A stretch of DNA of 64,000 bases from the NCBI GenBank assembly GCA_026545765.1, contig CM048842.1, positions 72,901,871-72,965,870 on the forward strand, in the 5' to 3' direction. The DNA comes from Plantago major. Its lineage: Eukaryota > Streptophyta > Magnoliopsida > Lamiales > Plantaginaceae. This document shows positions 44,358 to 55,431 of the stretch, piece by piece (the stretch's first letter is position 1; the number at the start of each line of letters is the position of its first letter). The notes under the pieces are model-generated. The model made no database searches. It had not been told where the DNA came from and saw nothing but the letters and a program-made list of their open reading frames with translations. The position numbers and the translations under genes were made by a program.

Positions 44358-46841
44358 TGTGACACCCCAGATTTAACATACCTTAGTATTTTTGCCCTTG
44401 CATGCTTTTACTTGTGTTAGTGTATTTGTATGAAAATATATTTTAATTATTTTAATTTGATTGTGTTATTGTTTTAGATGTTTATTATTTGTTTTAAAAG
44501 TCTATGTAACTTGTCAATTTGTAATATGTGTGGTTATTTATTTTGTACTTTTTTTAAAGAAGAGAAATTATTTTTGGTGTATTTTCCTACTTAAAAATGT
44601 GATTATTTTATCCTTTAATTTGTTGGTGTAATTATTTGAAAATAATTTGATAGTCATCTCTTAAATTTATCTTTATGAATGATTAATGTGCCAAGACTTC
44701 TTTTTAATTGTCTAGCTTAATTCAGTACTTTATTTGTTTTCTTTGAATGATGTATAATGTGAAGAGTGTCATTTTAATTATGTATTTTAATGTATGTCAT
44801 TATTTGTGTGGCTTGATTAGATTTAAAGATTAACTTCAATTGCCTTCATGTGAGTTCATTATATGTTATATTAATAGTAGTTAAGTTAGAAGAAGTCTAA
44901 GAGTCTTTTTAATTATCTTATTTAAATGTAAGTCTTTATGTTTGTTCTTTATTGATGAATAATGTGAAGTGTTAATTCTCTAATGAATACAAGTCTTTAT
45001 GTATGTGATTTATTGATGATTTGTGTGAAGAGTCTTCTTTTTAATTAACTAATTCAATACAAGCTAATTATATATGTTCTTTGATTGATTTATAATGTGA
45101 AGAGTCACTTTTGAATTATGTAATGTACATGCATGTCTTATGTGTGTGGGGCTTTCTTAATGTTTTGAAATTAAAGTGTTATTTTATATTCATATATTTC
45201 AAAATACAAGAGTTTGGTAACTTGAGGATTCTTTAATGAATGAAATATTTTTTCTTTCTTTTTCATGTTACGGTACGAAAGGTCGCTTGTAATGTCGAAT
45301 GTTACATGCTATGTTTTGATCGACCTTCTGACTTTTTTTTCATTAATCTTTTATGCTTATTTTCATGTTACTTATGCATGTCTAAGTGTAATATTGCCTA
45401 TTCATGTTCAATATTTTAAGTTTAATTGTTACATATACATGTGTAATTGTGAGTTCAATTTAACTGCTCTAAGTGTTGCATTTTTGGTGTGTCACATTTT
45501 ATTTTTGTGTACAAATGACCCATATGATACCAAAACGTTTTTGAACTTTTTCCCAAGTAAAATATGATCATTTATCATTAGTTATTGTGTTTAAATGTTT
45601 GGAAAAAAAATGTGAAAGGTCTCTCTTAATTTTGCACCTTTATTCTTGGTTTTAAAATGAGTTTTAAGTGCAATTTAAGCTATTTAAATTGTCATTTATT
45701 TTTTAACTCTTCAATCCTTTCACCTTCCCTAAATCCACCCTATAAATACCCTCTTTTTCTAGCCCTCATTTGTGTAAAAATGTTTTGGGCATTTTCTTCA
45801 AAAAAGTCTTCAAGTACTATTGTCTTTTTCTTTCAAGTTTGTAGCTTGTTCTTCTTGCAAATACTTTCATGGTTCTTGCTCTTCCTAACCTTCAAATGTG
45901 AGTGTTCTACAAAACTATATATGTATTATTTTCAAAACCTGGAAGGTATTTTAATATGTTTTAAACTTATATATAAGTAATGCATGGTTTTCAAAACGCA
46001 CGTTCTATTGCATAAAAAGCAAATCACGAAAGAGTTTTAGCATGCTTCCGCTGATTTTGAAAGATATATATATATTTTTTTTATATACATGATTATTATT
46101 TTGTTTTGATTGATGGTTCAAGAAAGATACGTACGTTTGGTTCAGGTTAATTGGCTTGTAGTTTGGTCAGTTGTGTCTGGCGAGCTAATTGTCGGTTTCC
46201 TTTGCCCATTCCCTTTAAATCGAGTGATAGAAGACTTCACTGATTTCTTGGGTCATAGGATTCCACCCTTGATCATGACAAGGTAGTACTGAATGGTTAG
46301 GTTGACGAACTTAACAGGGAGCTATAAGGCCTATTTAATGTCGGTTATAAGGAGCGGCATGAAATAAAGTTTCCCGAAAGTATATGATATTGATCTTATT
46401 TTGGATTTGTATGTTCTTGAGTTTTATTATTAATATTCAATGAAATTTCAAAACAAAAACTTTGAACACTCATTGAGGTTTTTCTCACACTTGTTTTTAT
46501 TCCCTTCCTTGTAGGTGAGATGGCGGCGAAGAATGAACAACCGATAAACTCAGCGAACTAAGAGAGTGGTTGGGATTTGGAATTTTTGTCAATGAAAATA
46601 ATGTCTTTTTATCTTTTCAAAAACTCATGTCATTTCTCCGTTATATTGTGTATCTTTAAAGAAAAGAATGTTGAAATCTTGTGGTTTTATTTGCTGAATA
46701 AATATATTTTTTATTCCAGCAACTGCGAACGAAAGGTTTTCTGTAACTTCCCATGTTTCACTAAACGTTTCGGCTCTGCTTTCACCCGACGTCCCGACTA
46801 AAATTCACTCATTTTAAAAACCCAAAAGTCGGGGCGTTACA
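44358..46841 (+). repeat. Solo LTR of a Ty3/gypsy element (Tekay-like)
   Basis: 2484 bp starting TGTGACACCCCAG and ending CGGGGCGTTACA, with a perfect 5-bp duplication outside. Termini of the form TGT(A/G)ACACCCC..GGGG(C/T)GTTACA and a length above 2 kb fit chromovirus elements of the Tekay/Del group. A TATA box (TATAAATA, 45741-45748) supports plus orientation. No internal region remains, so it arose by LTR-LTR recombination after insertion. Confidence 0.85.
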
Positions 46842-48697
46842 GATACATTTTGTAATAGGCCTGAGTTGACAAAGCGGAATGATAAGGGACTGTGGCCCAA
46901 GGCAGCCTACACAATTGACACTGAAGCTAGGAACAAGCTGTTTGATTGGGTGAGGGGATTGAAGTTCCCCGACGGTTATGCATCGAACTTGGGAGGGTGT
47001 GTGGATTTGAAGAAGACAAAGATGTATGGGATGAAGAGCCACGATTGTCATGTGTTCATGGAGAGGCTTCTCCCTGTTGCATTTCGAGAACTACTACCTA
47101 AGCCTATATGGAGCGCTCTCGCCGATCTGAGCTTATTTTTCAAGAATTTATGCTCAAGGGTGCTTGAGGATGAAGTGTTAGCAAATCTTGAAAGTAACAT
47201 ACCATTGATTCTATGCAAGCTCGAGCGTATCTTTCCACCGAGCTTCTTTGATTCTATGGAGCACTTGCCGGTTCACCTCCCACATGAAGCGAGACTTGCT
47301 GGACCGGTTCAGTATCGATGGATGTATCCATTCGAGAGGTGTGTAATAAAGGCATTCATTTACTTAAAATGTTCTTTTTTTCCGAAGGAACATTATCTTA
47401 CCTAAATATATATACAACTTACAGATATTTGGGAAAATTGAAGAAGTACGCCTGCAACAAAGGTAAGCCTGAGGGGTCGATGGCCAATGCATACGTGAGA
47501 CAGGAAGCTGCCATCTTCTGCAGCTATTACTTTGGAGACCACGTGCCCACTAAGGCATCTAGGCCGGCCAGAAATGCAGACACGTATGAAGTTCAAGAAT
47601 GAAGTTACAATTTCAATATTTAGGATTTCAGGTAGACCTATGGGCGAAAGGAATACAGAATGGCTGACAGATAAGGAGGTGAAGGCAGCCCACTATTATG
47701 TCCTCTCGAACTGTGCTGAAGTTGATAAATTTATGAAGATCTTTGCTAGGTGAGCAGCTTACTTATTATAACACATAAATTTGAACTTCTATCTACTATC
47801 TAATCATGTCATCATGTCCACAGCGTTTTCAAAAAGCGTTGTCTGAAGATGGATCCAAATATGGCAGATGACACACTTGAAGAACTACTTGAAGAGAAGT
47901 TGCCAATTGAATTTTCTGATTGGTTCGGGCACTATGTCCGAGATCCTGTAAACCAAGTCACATGTCCTTACTTAGAGTCTTTAGCAGAGGGGCCATTCAG
48001 TCGAGTATCCGTTTTTTCATCGTATATAGTAAATGGTCTTAGATTTCACACAATGGATTCTGACACATCCAAGTCTACTAGCAATTGTGGGGTGTGTGTG
48101 AAAGGGGCTGATCAAAATGGAGGTGATGATTTGTTTGATTTCTATGGAAAACTTAAACGAATTGTGAGGCTTGAATATGCCGGTGTGCCTCTGAAAAGAA
48201 CCGTTATGTTTGATGTCGACTGGTATGATCCCGGTCAAAATGGTACGAGGGTGCACGAGCAATATCAAATGGTTGAGATTAACCATAGGGGGAGGTACCA
48301 TACTAAGTACGAACCTTTTATCTTGGCAGCTCAGGCACGTCAAGTGATGTTCATTGAATATCCAAGCCTAAAACGCGATAATGAATGGTTGGCGTGATAC
48401 ACATACAAGCTTCGCTCGAGTTGAAAGTCGTTCATAAGGACAAATCAACTACCAACTCATTACTAAGAAGAGGTTGTCGATGGAGCAATGAGAAATCACA
48501 GACGCTCGTGATGAGTACATTGACCTGCACAAAGACATATATGTAGACTTAACCATTGGTGACGAGGATCAGAGTATGTGTGTAGTGTAGATTATATGTA
48601 TCTTAATTGTTATATGCTTGCTTTTCCCATTACATGCCAATTCATGTCTTAATTTATACTAATACAATTTGTTTGTGTTTGTCATGTGCTTTTTGCA

Positions 48698-50649
48698 GAT
48701 GCCCCGGCAAAGAAAGTGCGATTACAGATTCCAGTCTAGTGGGACCTGTGGTTCACTACAGTGCCGAGAGTAGTACAGTGGATCGGTGACTACTCTCATG
48801 TTAGTCAGACTCCCAGTGGATCGAGCATGGGGACGTCTGGTGGTGGTTATGGACCAGGACAGTACTCGCCTGATGGGTGTCCATATACCGAGATCGTCGA
48901 TGGTGCTACGTGGGAGGGGAAGTTGGTGTTGTTCCCTAATAGCAGGAGGAAGTAAGTATTATATATACATTTGTAGAACATAACTTAAGATAAGTGTTTA
49001 TATATATGTCACATGAATTGTCTAATAAATATATGTACTCTTCTATATGTCATTCATAATCGCAGTTGTGGCCTCAAAGAATCTTGAACGACACGCATGA
49101 GATATTCAAGCTTAGGAGGGAGTTGCCGGGCCAGGGAGGCGAAAAGTGGAGCACACTCAAGGCTGAGACGAAGCAATTCTACTTTGATGAGCTTCGGGTA
49201 AGCTTAAATGTTACAATTTGTTGTGGTAAATGTTACAATGCTTTATTTGTAGAGAGAATCGATTAATGAACTAGTTTACTAATTTGTGTGGTATGTTAGC
49301 CACTTAATTGGGTGATATGTTAGTCACCATTGTATTAGTAAATTTTAGGACAATTTGTGTGGTATGTTAGCCACTTACTTGGGTGATATGTTAGTCACCA
49401 TTGTGTTAGTAAATTCTAGGAAAATTTGTGTGGTATGTTAGCCACTTAATTGGGTGATATGTTAGTCACCATTGTGTTAGTAAATTCTAGGACAATTTGT
49501 GTGGTATGTTAGCCACTTACTTGGGTGATATGTTAGTCACCATTGTGTTAGTAAATTCTAGGACAATTTGTGTGGTATGTTAGCCACTTGGGTGAAATGC
49601 ACCATTGTTTATCTTGAAATTGTGACCTTAGGGCATTAATTTTTACTTTGAATGGAATTGGAATGTAGAAAAAATACTACATTCCGACTGGCCTTATTCC
49701 CCAGATATGGCCTGTTTTCGAGAGTTTGGGCTTTGACCTGTATAGGCATATGGTGGCTGACATGAAAAAATACCGAGACAAAGGAAAGCCGCCACAGTAT
49801 AGGAATATTGGGGACGAAGAATGGGCTATGTGGCATGAGTATTGGAGCATTAATCACGTCGAGGATCAGCCCTACAAGAATAGGCAGAACCGGCTGACTG
49901 AGCCGCGAGATGGTAAGGGCTCTGCCAGGCATCACTACGGGTCACGAGCTGTTGTCACTGATCGCCAGATGTCGGTAAGTATATATATGTGTGTTCTGAT
50001 TACAACATGATTTGTACACATGTGTATTGCTTTCATTTATACCAATTTACCACTTGTTTGCATTCCTACCAACTTACTAACTACTTATTGCAATATATAA
50101 TGTTCTTTAGCTGAACCTAAACCAACCCAAGACTTGCCTAGAGCAAATGAAGATGGGGAAGTTCAAGAACGGCGTTTGGGTGGACCAGAAGTCCGAGCTT
50201 ATTGCGGTATGTGTATTTTCTAAGTTTGTATATGCATGTGTATTATAAATTAAATATGAAATTGTAGCTCATTTCGTATACACTTGACTATTACAGAGTG
50301 AGGTGGAGCGGATCATTGCGGAGAGGCTGCTCGAGGGTGAGGAGTTGTCCGTGGAAGAACAAGACCGGATCTTTCTACAGGTCAACCCACCCGACAACAA
50401 GGGTCGGGTTTATGGTCTTAATTGGTAGTTATGGCGAGACAACGGCTTGAGCTTCTCCGTGTCCAAAGAATCGAGGGACATGGTGGTGTTTACACACATG
50501 GGCAGGTCGAGCATATGGTGAATCAAGCAGTTACTCCTCTCCAGACTGAGATTGGAAATCTCAGGGATGAGCAGGCTCGTATGAATCGGAGGATGGAAGA
50601 GCTCTGCCGCTTGTATATGAGCCAGAATACCCCCGGCCCCTCGTCTTAG
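48698..50649 (+). pseudogene. CACTA 2 second gene (plant transposase_24-like)
   Basis: Exons as I read them: 48698-about 48951 (QWIGDYSHVSQTPSGSSMG and YTEIVDGATWEGKLVLFPN), about 49066-49197 (RRELPGQGGEKWSTLKAETKQF, ending FDELR), about 49670-49975 (KKYYIPTGLIPQIWPVFESLGF and YRHMVADMKKYRDKGKPP, ending DRQMS), about 50111-50200 (LNLNQPKTC) and 50297-50649. The C-terminal exon is coiled-coil-like (LQTEIGNLRDEQARMNRRMEELCRLY). A TAG near 50428, a frame change at the same place and a stop near 48788 break the frame. The intron 49198-49669 contains a 71-bp minisatellite. By family the product would be the DNA-binding partner of the transposase. Confidence 0.75.
49283..49605 (+). repeat. Minisatellite with a 71-bp unit in a CACTA 2 intron
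   Basis: Unit starts at 49283, 49354, 49425, 49496 and 49567 (TTTGTGTGGTATGTTAGCCA and following). Spacing is exactly 71 bp each time, with four full copies and a partial fifth. Each unit holds GTGGTATGTTAGCCAC and GGTGATATGTTAGTCACC, both imperfect palindromes. Confidence 0.92.
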
Positions 50650-50867
50650 TGATGTTGTGATGTTTTGGATACTATGCTACTTTTTACTTTGTTGGATATT
50701 TGGATTTATATTCGGATATGTAAACTTTATTTTGGATAATTTATTTTTTGGACGAATCGTTGTTGTTAATTAATGCAATTTCCCCTTTGTGACATATCAC
50801 TATTATATTGGTTGAAAAAACAGGTGAAAATTATAAAATAATTTTAATTTTTTTTTTAAAAAACAGT

Positions 50868-51155
50868 AATTTAGCGACGGATAATTATCCGTCGCTAAAC
50901 TACGAATTAGGGCGTTCTAGCCCTAATTAGATTAGAGACGGATAATTATCCGTCTCTAATGGCGACGGAAGGGTCAACGCCCATCCGTCGCCAATTCCGT
51001 GGCTATTAGCGACGGATAACAATCCGTCGCTAATTCGCCTTAGAGACGCCCATCATTAAGACGGGCGTCTATCCGTCGCTAAGGCCTTAGTGACGGATCG
51101 ACAGGGGGCTTAGCGAAGGATAATTCCGTCGCTAAACCCCTGTTTTCTTGTAGTG
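50868..51155. repeat. Right subterminal repeats of CACTA 2
   Basis: Alternating GACGGATAAT/ATTATCCGTC words, for example TTTAGCGACGGATAATTATC followed by CGTCGCTAAA, form near-perfect hairpins. The terminus is GTTTTCTTGTAGTG. Confidence 0.85.
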
Positions 51156-51422
51156 ATCCACATTTCTTCTTTAATTATGATTTCATCCGCTATTATTGAC
51201 TAGTCTACATGTCTCGTTTTTATGATGTTGTCGGCTTCTAATTATGATTGGGCTAAACATGTCTTGACTGGCCACACACAACTCGTACACTTTCATAGCA
51301 CAATATGTTGTTATGACTGAGTCGTCTTACACTCCTCATTTTATGATATTGTCGTTATTAATGACTAGGTCACCCAACGTTCGTTATGTTCGCTTTTTAC
51401 GATAGTCGTCGCACATTTAATA

Positions 51423-51505
51423 CACTATGTTTCAAAATTTCTTGTATATACCATGCTCATTTAATCCACTATTTTTCAAAATTTCTTGTACCATGCTCAT
51501 GTAGT
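51423..51505 (+). repeat. Two-copy direct repeat, 44-bp period
   Basis: CACTATGTTTCAAAATTTCT starts at 51423 and CACTATTTTTCAAAATTTCT at 51467; both go on to CCATGCTCAT. The second copy lacks four bases (TATA). Confidence 0.85.
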
Positions 51506-52844
51506 GTGTGTTTCACCATCACCGTCGTCTCAATGAGTGTTATTACAAGGATCACCTCACGCAATAATAAGTCGATATCACGTACAGAGAGGAGATGATT
51601 AAGAAAATTTAGGAGTAATAATATAAACTGGTTGTTATCTTATCTGAATTAATTAACTATTAATTAATATACGAAATGACAGACACACGTGTTGACCGGT
51701 CACACGGGCAAAATAATGAATAAAAATTGGGACGACAATGGCTGTCAAGGGACACTACGTCCGAACGTGACAGCTGATGCCCCATGTTCTCACGCTCCCT
51801 CCATTCGATCTCCCTATTTTTCCTTAACCATATATGTTGTCGATATATGTTCCCGCTACGCTCGCTACTCAATATCTTATTTTGAATCATTCAAACTTTC
51901 AAATCAAATTCAAATGCACCAATGAAGAGTCGATCATGTACCATTATCAAATTTAATTTCATTTCTTGCTCTCCAAATTATTCGCAGTTTCATGCAATTC
52001 TTTGCTGCACAGACTTTGTAAGTGATCCATTTGGTGTCTTCCTTTTCTTTTTCTAGTTTTTTTTAAATGGTAGAGAAACATTATTGAGATATGAACCAAG
52101 AAATATAATATATAACTAGTACTCCTGATCACAATAATTTGGATTCACAACTTACAAATTACAAAGCTTTACAAAAAACACACCTACTCTTTAGCCAATT
52201 TTATGACTACAACCTACTGCTCTACAAATATCAAAACCGACAACATCTAAACTTCACAATTAGTTCCCTCAACTATATACTTGGCCAACAACGTCCCACC
52301 AGGACTATAAAAAATCAGGTTGCTTCCATGAACGGATCGAAGCTACTCGAAGCTGCTATTTATAACACTCATAATAAAGCTTCTTTTGTCACCTTACATT
52401 AATTCAAATAAAGTATGCCAACCGGTTTCGCGGGGATTTATGATTGCATAATTTACCTGGAATGGCCAAAGATTGTGTAAAGAATAGCTCACTCCTTTAG
52501 TTGAGACTTGAGACTATCCAATGGCTGGGATCAGATCGGAAATTCAGCGGTGGTGGAGATTAAGTCGATGATTAGTTAGTTAGTTAGTTATAGCTACTAA
52601 CATTACTATGTTCGCAACAAGAAGTAAATTCTCAAATTTTCTTTCTTCCATATTCAGAATTGTATAAATTGGTGATGCATTTATTCAATTAAGATTATCA
52701 CAGGCATATTTCCCCAATCAATCCAATCTAAATCTCAGAGATTCTCTATTGTAAAGAGGTTAGGGTTAGAACAGTTATAATAGACGATTATTGGGAAATT
52801 CGTGCCAACGACATTTTGGCACCAAGTATTTGAAAAAGAGACAC

Positions 52845-52945
52845 ATGGTGAGTTAATACAATGATGTAACTCAGAGAATTATCATGTGTTAATATAATGT
52901 CGTAACTCAAAAAGTCATGTGTTAATATAGTATTGCAACCCAGAG
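52845..52945 (+). repeat. Degenerate three-copy direct repeat
   Basis: The words ATGGTGAGTTAATACAATGA, ATGTGTTAATATAATGTCGT and ATGTGTTAATATAGTATTGC start at 52845, 52884 and 52917. Each is followed by AACTCA or AACCCA. Confidence 0.6.
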
Positions 52946-54753
52946 TGTCGCTAACTGAAAATGACCAGGTTCTTTCGGTACCGGCCTGTTATTCGCCCAC
53001 GATTATTTCAATGTTTCAGTTTGAAGTTCATTCTATTTGTTTGTGGGGAATATGGTCTTAGCAATAAAGAAGAATATGTAGGGTGGAGGAGTATTGACAA
53101 ATATAGATTGTAATATTTTTTAAATTTACGTGTTTGGTGATAGAAGTAAACCGATTTGGAGCTAAAGGCGTGCCATAAATGTCAAATTCGGAACTAGAGA
53201 GTGACAATATCGGTGTACAGTGATCTCTACGGTTAGGCCATACCGCAAGGAAATTACAAGTCAGAAGTTAGAAATTGTAGTAGTTTTGGCCTACGGATGA
53301 TTATGTAATGTGGCATTACTTTTGGGAGATGAATTTTCATTTTTAAGGCAGGCATAGAAGCAATGTGTGGCTGTTTGAAATGATGGGGCTGAGGAATTCT
53401 CTGTCCCGAGTCTTATGTTATTGTAAACTTTAATTCTTGAGTATAATTTTTGTCGTTTAAAAAAAGCAAAGGACACTCCGTTGTTTTTGTGCAGAAGGAT
53501 CATTGAATCAATTTGTATCACGTTATATCGCGCATCTTTTTTCAATTCCGTTCTTATTTGGAAGTTTTGTCGAGTGTCAAAAAATTCTGCAATTGTGTGT
53601 GTTCGATCGTGTTGTTTGTAGATTTGTTGGTGTTGCAATAATTGTTGTTGATTCTCAACAGATAGGCTATCACTTCACTTATCCAGTCGTCTAGTTTGAA
53701 GGTCACCATAGTCGAGATGAAATCTTTAATCATTTTCTAAGTGAACGCCGATAATTACCTTTCTTCAAATTCACACCACGCAATGTATAGTCATTCTCAT
53801 TCTCCATTAGTTATACAGTATAAAATTCCCACCGCCGTATCCCCAAACCAATTTCGTTGTGTTTGTTCCAATTTCATCTTCTCCATCTTAACGTTACAAA
53901 TGTTGAACTTTTATAATAGTCAAAATTTTTCAGAATATAAAAAAAAAATCATTTCACGTTTTTCATCATATACAATTGTTTTACACACTCACATGCATTC
54001 ACCTAATTTATACAAATATGATTTGGAATTTCCAACCATTTAGAGAACTCATGTTTTTCACGACAATTACTTGTCTTCTTTATATTTGTTCATACAACAT
54101 TATATTTTCTAAAAATTTCAGTTACTTCCTCCCCATACAAATTCATACATAGTAAAAGATTAAATCAAGTGAAAAAAACATAAAAATTTGGCACATAGTT
54201 TACTTTAGTATCAAAATATACAGTAATTTTTATTGTAAAGTAAAATTGTTATAATATGTTGTGTGTGTGGTGTGTTCATATCTTAATAATGTATAAAAGA
54301 TTTGTGACTCAGTTAAAATGATAAATGTAGAAAGTTATATGGAATGGAAAAGTATATAATTACTCCCTCCAAAAAAGTTGTTCCATATTGATTCTTTTAA
54401 TTTTTATTATATATTATACTCCATTTGTCCCAGAACAAATGACACATTTGTTTTTAGGCATATAGATTGATGTGCAGTGTAAATGATAGTAGAAATAAAT
54501 GCACATGAGTTGTAAATGTTGTCAAAAAATAAAATGTGATATCTATAGTGGGACAGATATATATTGAATATGTGTCTTCTTTTTTTCTTCTACGAAAAGG
54601 AATATGTGTTATTTGTTGTGTGTTTAAAATTAATTGGTGATTGACGAGTAAAAATAAAATCAAAGTTGGACACGTTGAAATTTTCGTTATCTAGGTAAGT
54701 AAAGATGAATAATTAAGCAGATGAAAATAATCCAGGGTGACCCCACATCTGTC

Positions 54754-54760
54754 TATATAA
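54754..54760 (+). promoter_or_regulatory. TATA box of the RING-H2 gene
   Basis: TATATAA in CTGTCTATATAATGTACC lies 171 bp before the ATG. A transcription start near 54785-54795 would give a 5'-UTR of about 135 bp with no intron and no upstream ATG in a good context. Confidence 0.65.
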
Positions 54761-54924
54761 TGTACCGTGATTCCGTTCTCCCCAAAACATCCCACGCTCA
54801 TAAACTTTACTGAAACCCACACTAGCCAGTATCAAATTCTGACTACCATTACTCTCATTCATACACCAACCAACCATACAAACTAATCAACCAGACCTAT
54901 TATCATCTGAAGATCAAATTAACA

Positions 54925-55431
54925 ATGGGATTTCCAGTAGGCTACACCGACATATTCCTCCCGAAACTACTGGTATACCTTCTCACATTCATGGGCGTCA
55001 TGCGCAAGTTCTCCTACAACCTCCTCTCCATCATCGGCCTCGGCGACTTCCTCGACAGCTACGACTCGCCCTCGTTCCACGACTTCTCATGCGACCCGTC
55101 TCCGCCTTCGGTCTCGGCCGCGCTAATTCGAGAGATGCTACCGGTCGTCAAATTCTCCGATTTGGACGAAACCGACCTCCCTGAGAGCTGTGCAGTGTGT
55201 TTGTACGAGTTTTGCGGCGAAGATGAGATCCGGCGGCTCACGAACTGCCGGCATATATTCCACCGGAGCTGCGTGGACCGGTGGATGGACCACGATCAGA
55301 ACACGTGTCCGCTTTGTAGGACGCAGTTCATACCTGAGGATTTGCAGGAGAGTTTTAACGAGAGGCTTTGGATTGCTTCTGGTATTTCTGATTTTTACGG
55401 TGATTACTCGCCGATTACTGCCGGTTTGTAG
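54925..55431 (+). CDS. RING-H2 zinc finger E3 ubiquitin ligase, BRH1-like
   Basis: Intronless gene for 168 residues. The RING-H2 domain lies at residues 89-131 with C89, C92, C108, H110, H113, C116, C128 and C131, giving the C3H2C3 ligand set. The core (CAVCLYEFCGEDEIRRL then CRHIFHRSCVDRWMD) fits ligases that bind an E2 enzyme. An N-terminal hydrophobic stretch (residues 10-25, DIFLPKLLVYLLTFMG) may anchor the protein to a membrane. Length and N-terminus (MGFPVGYTDIFLPKLL) match the plant family of BRH1 (brassinosteroid-responsive RING-H2) and RHA1-type proteins. The GC content is higher than in the surroundings, which supports selection on the frame. The ATG at 54925 is the first after the TATA box that fits this N-terminus. 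Function by family only: ubiquitin transfer in hormone or stress response. No damage is seen. Confidence 0.92.
   Translation: MGFPVGYTDIFLPKLLVYLLTFMGVMRKFSYNLLSIIGLGDFLDSYDSPSFHDFSCDPSPPSVSAALIREMLPVVKFSDLDETDLPESCAVCLYEFCGEDEIRRLTNCRHIFHRSCVDRWMDHDQNTCPLCRTQFIPEDLQESFNERLWIASGISDFYGDYSPITAGL

Larger units (their letters stand above)
42408..48397 (+). pseudogene. CACTA 2 first gene: TNP2-type transposase, decayed and interrupted
   Basis: Domain order is complete: transposase-associated domain (42530-42800: SWMYQRIVNGRVLPSF, CPCTQYKCRNKQF and HLKRKGF), TNP2 catalytic region (43040-44352: CEGMCMIYWEEDKDLLKCKFCG, EPRNV, MLTPYNLPPGKCMKEPFMFL and CPHCLDD), DUF4218 (46850-47340, then 47426-47600) and DUF4216 (47849-48397: GLRFHTMDSD and DVDWYDPGQNG). 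Two introns are visible, after PFER (47340-47425) and after MKIFAR (47753-47823). Damage includes TGA at 42621 inside the first domain, a frameshift near 43395, a stop before MLTPYN, a TAA at 44037 and a frame change near 47590. A 2484-bp solo LTR lies between the TNP2 region and DUF4218. No active transposase can be made. Confidence 0.85.
41258..51155 (+). mobile_element. CACTA (En/Spm) transposon 2
   Basis: 9898 bp bounded by CACTACAAGAAAAC in inverted copies with an ATC duplication. It carries both usual genes on the plus strand: a TNP2-type transposase (42408-48397, split by a solo LTR) and a transposase_24-like gene (48698-50649). Both have stops or frameshifts. Its termini and subterminal repeats belong to the same family as CACTA 1. 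Without the solo LTR the element is about 7.4 kb. Confidence 0.9.
51159..54753. other. Intergenic DNA upstream of the RING-H2 gene
   Basis: No gene is recognisable. Local repeats are a two-copy 44-bp repeat (51423-51505), four TTAG units (52575-52590) and a degenerate three-copy repeat of 33-39 bp (52845-52945). Near 54364 and 54418 are CTCCCTCC- and ACTCCATTTGTCCC-like words resembling MITE ends, without a clear partner. Confidence 0.55.

Noticed and set aside
45265-45980. Two open frames (100 and 107 codons) within the solo LTR
   Set aside because: They are F/L/I-rich translations of AT-rich DNA and lie wholly inside the LTR.
52139-52402. 87-codon open frame between CACTA 2 and the RING-H2 gene
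   Set aside because: No homology is recognised and codon use is like that of the AT-rich surroundings.
54360-54660. CTCCCTCC and ACTCCATTTGTCCC words as a possible MITE pair upstream of the RING-H2 gene
   Set aside because: I found no matching inverted partner at a suitable distance.
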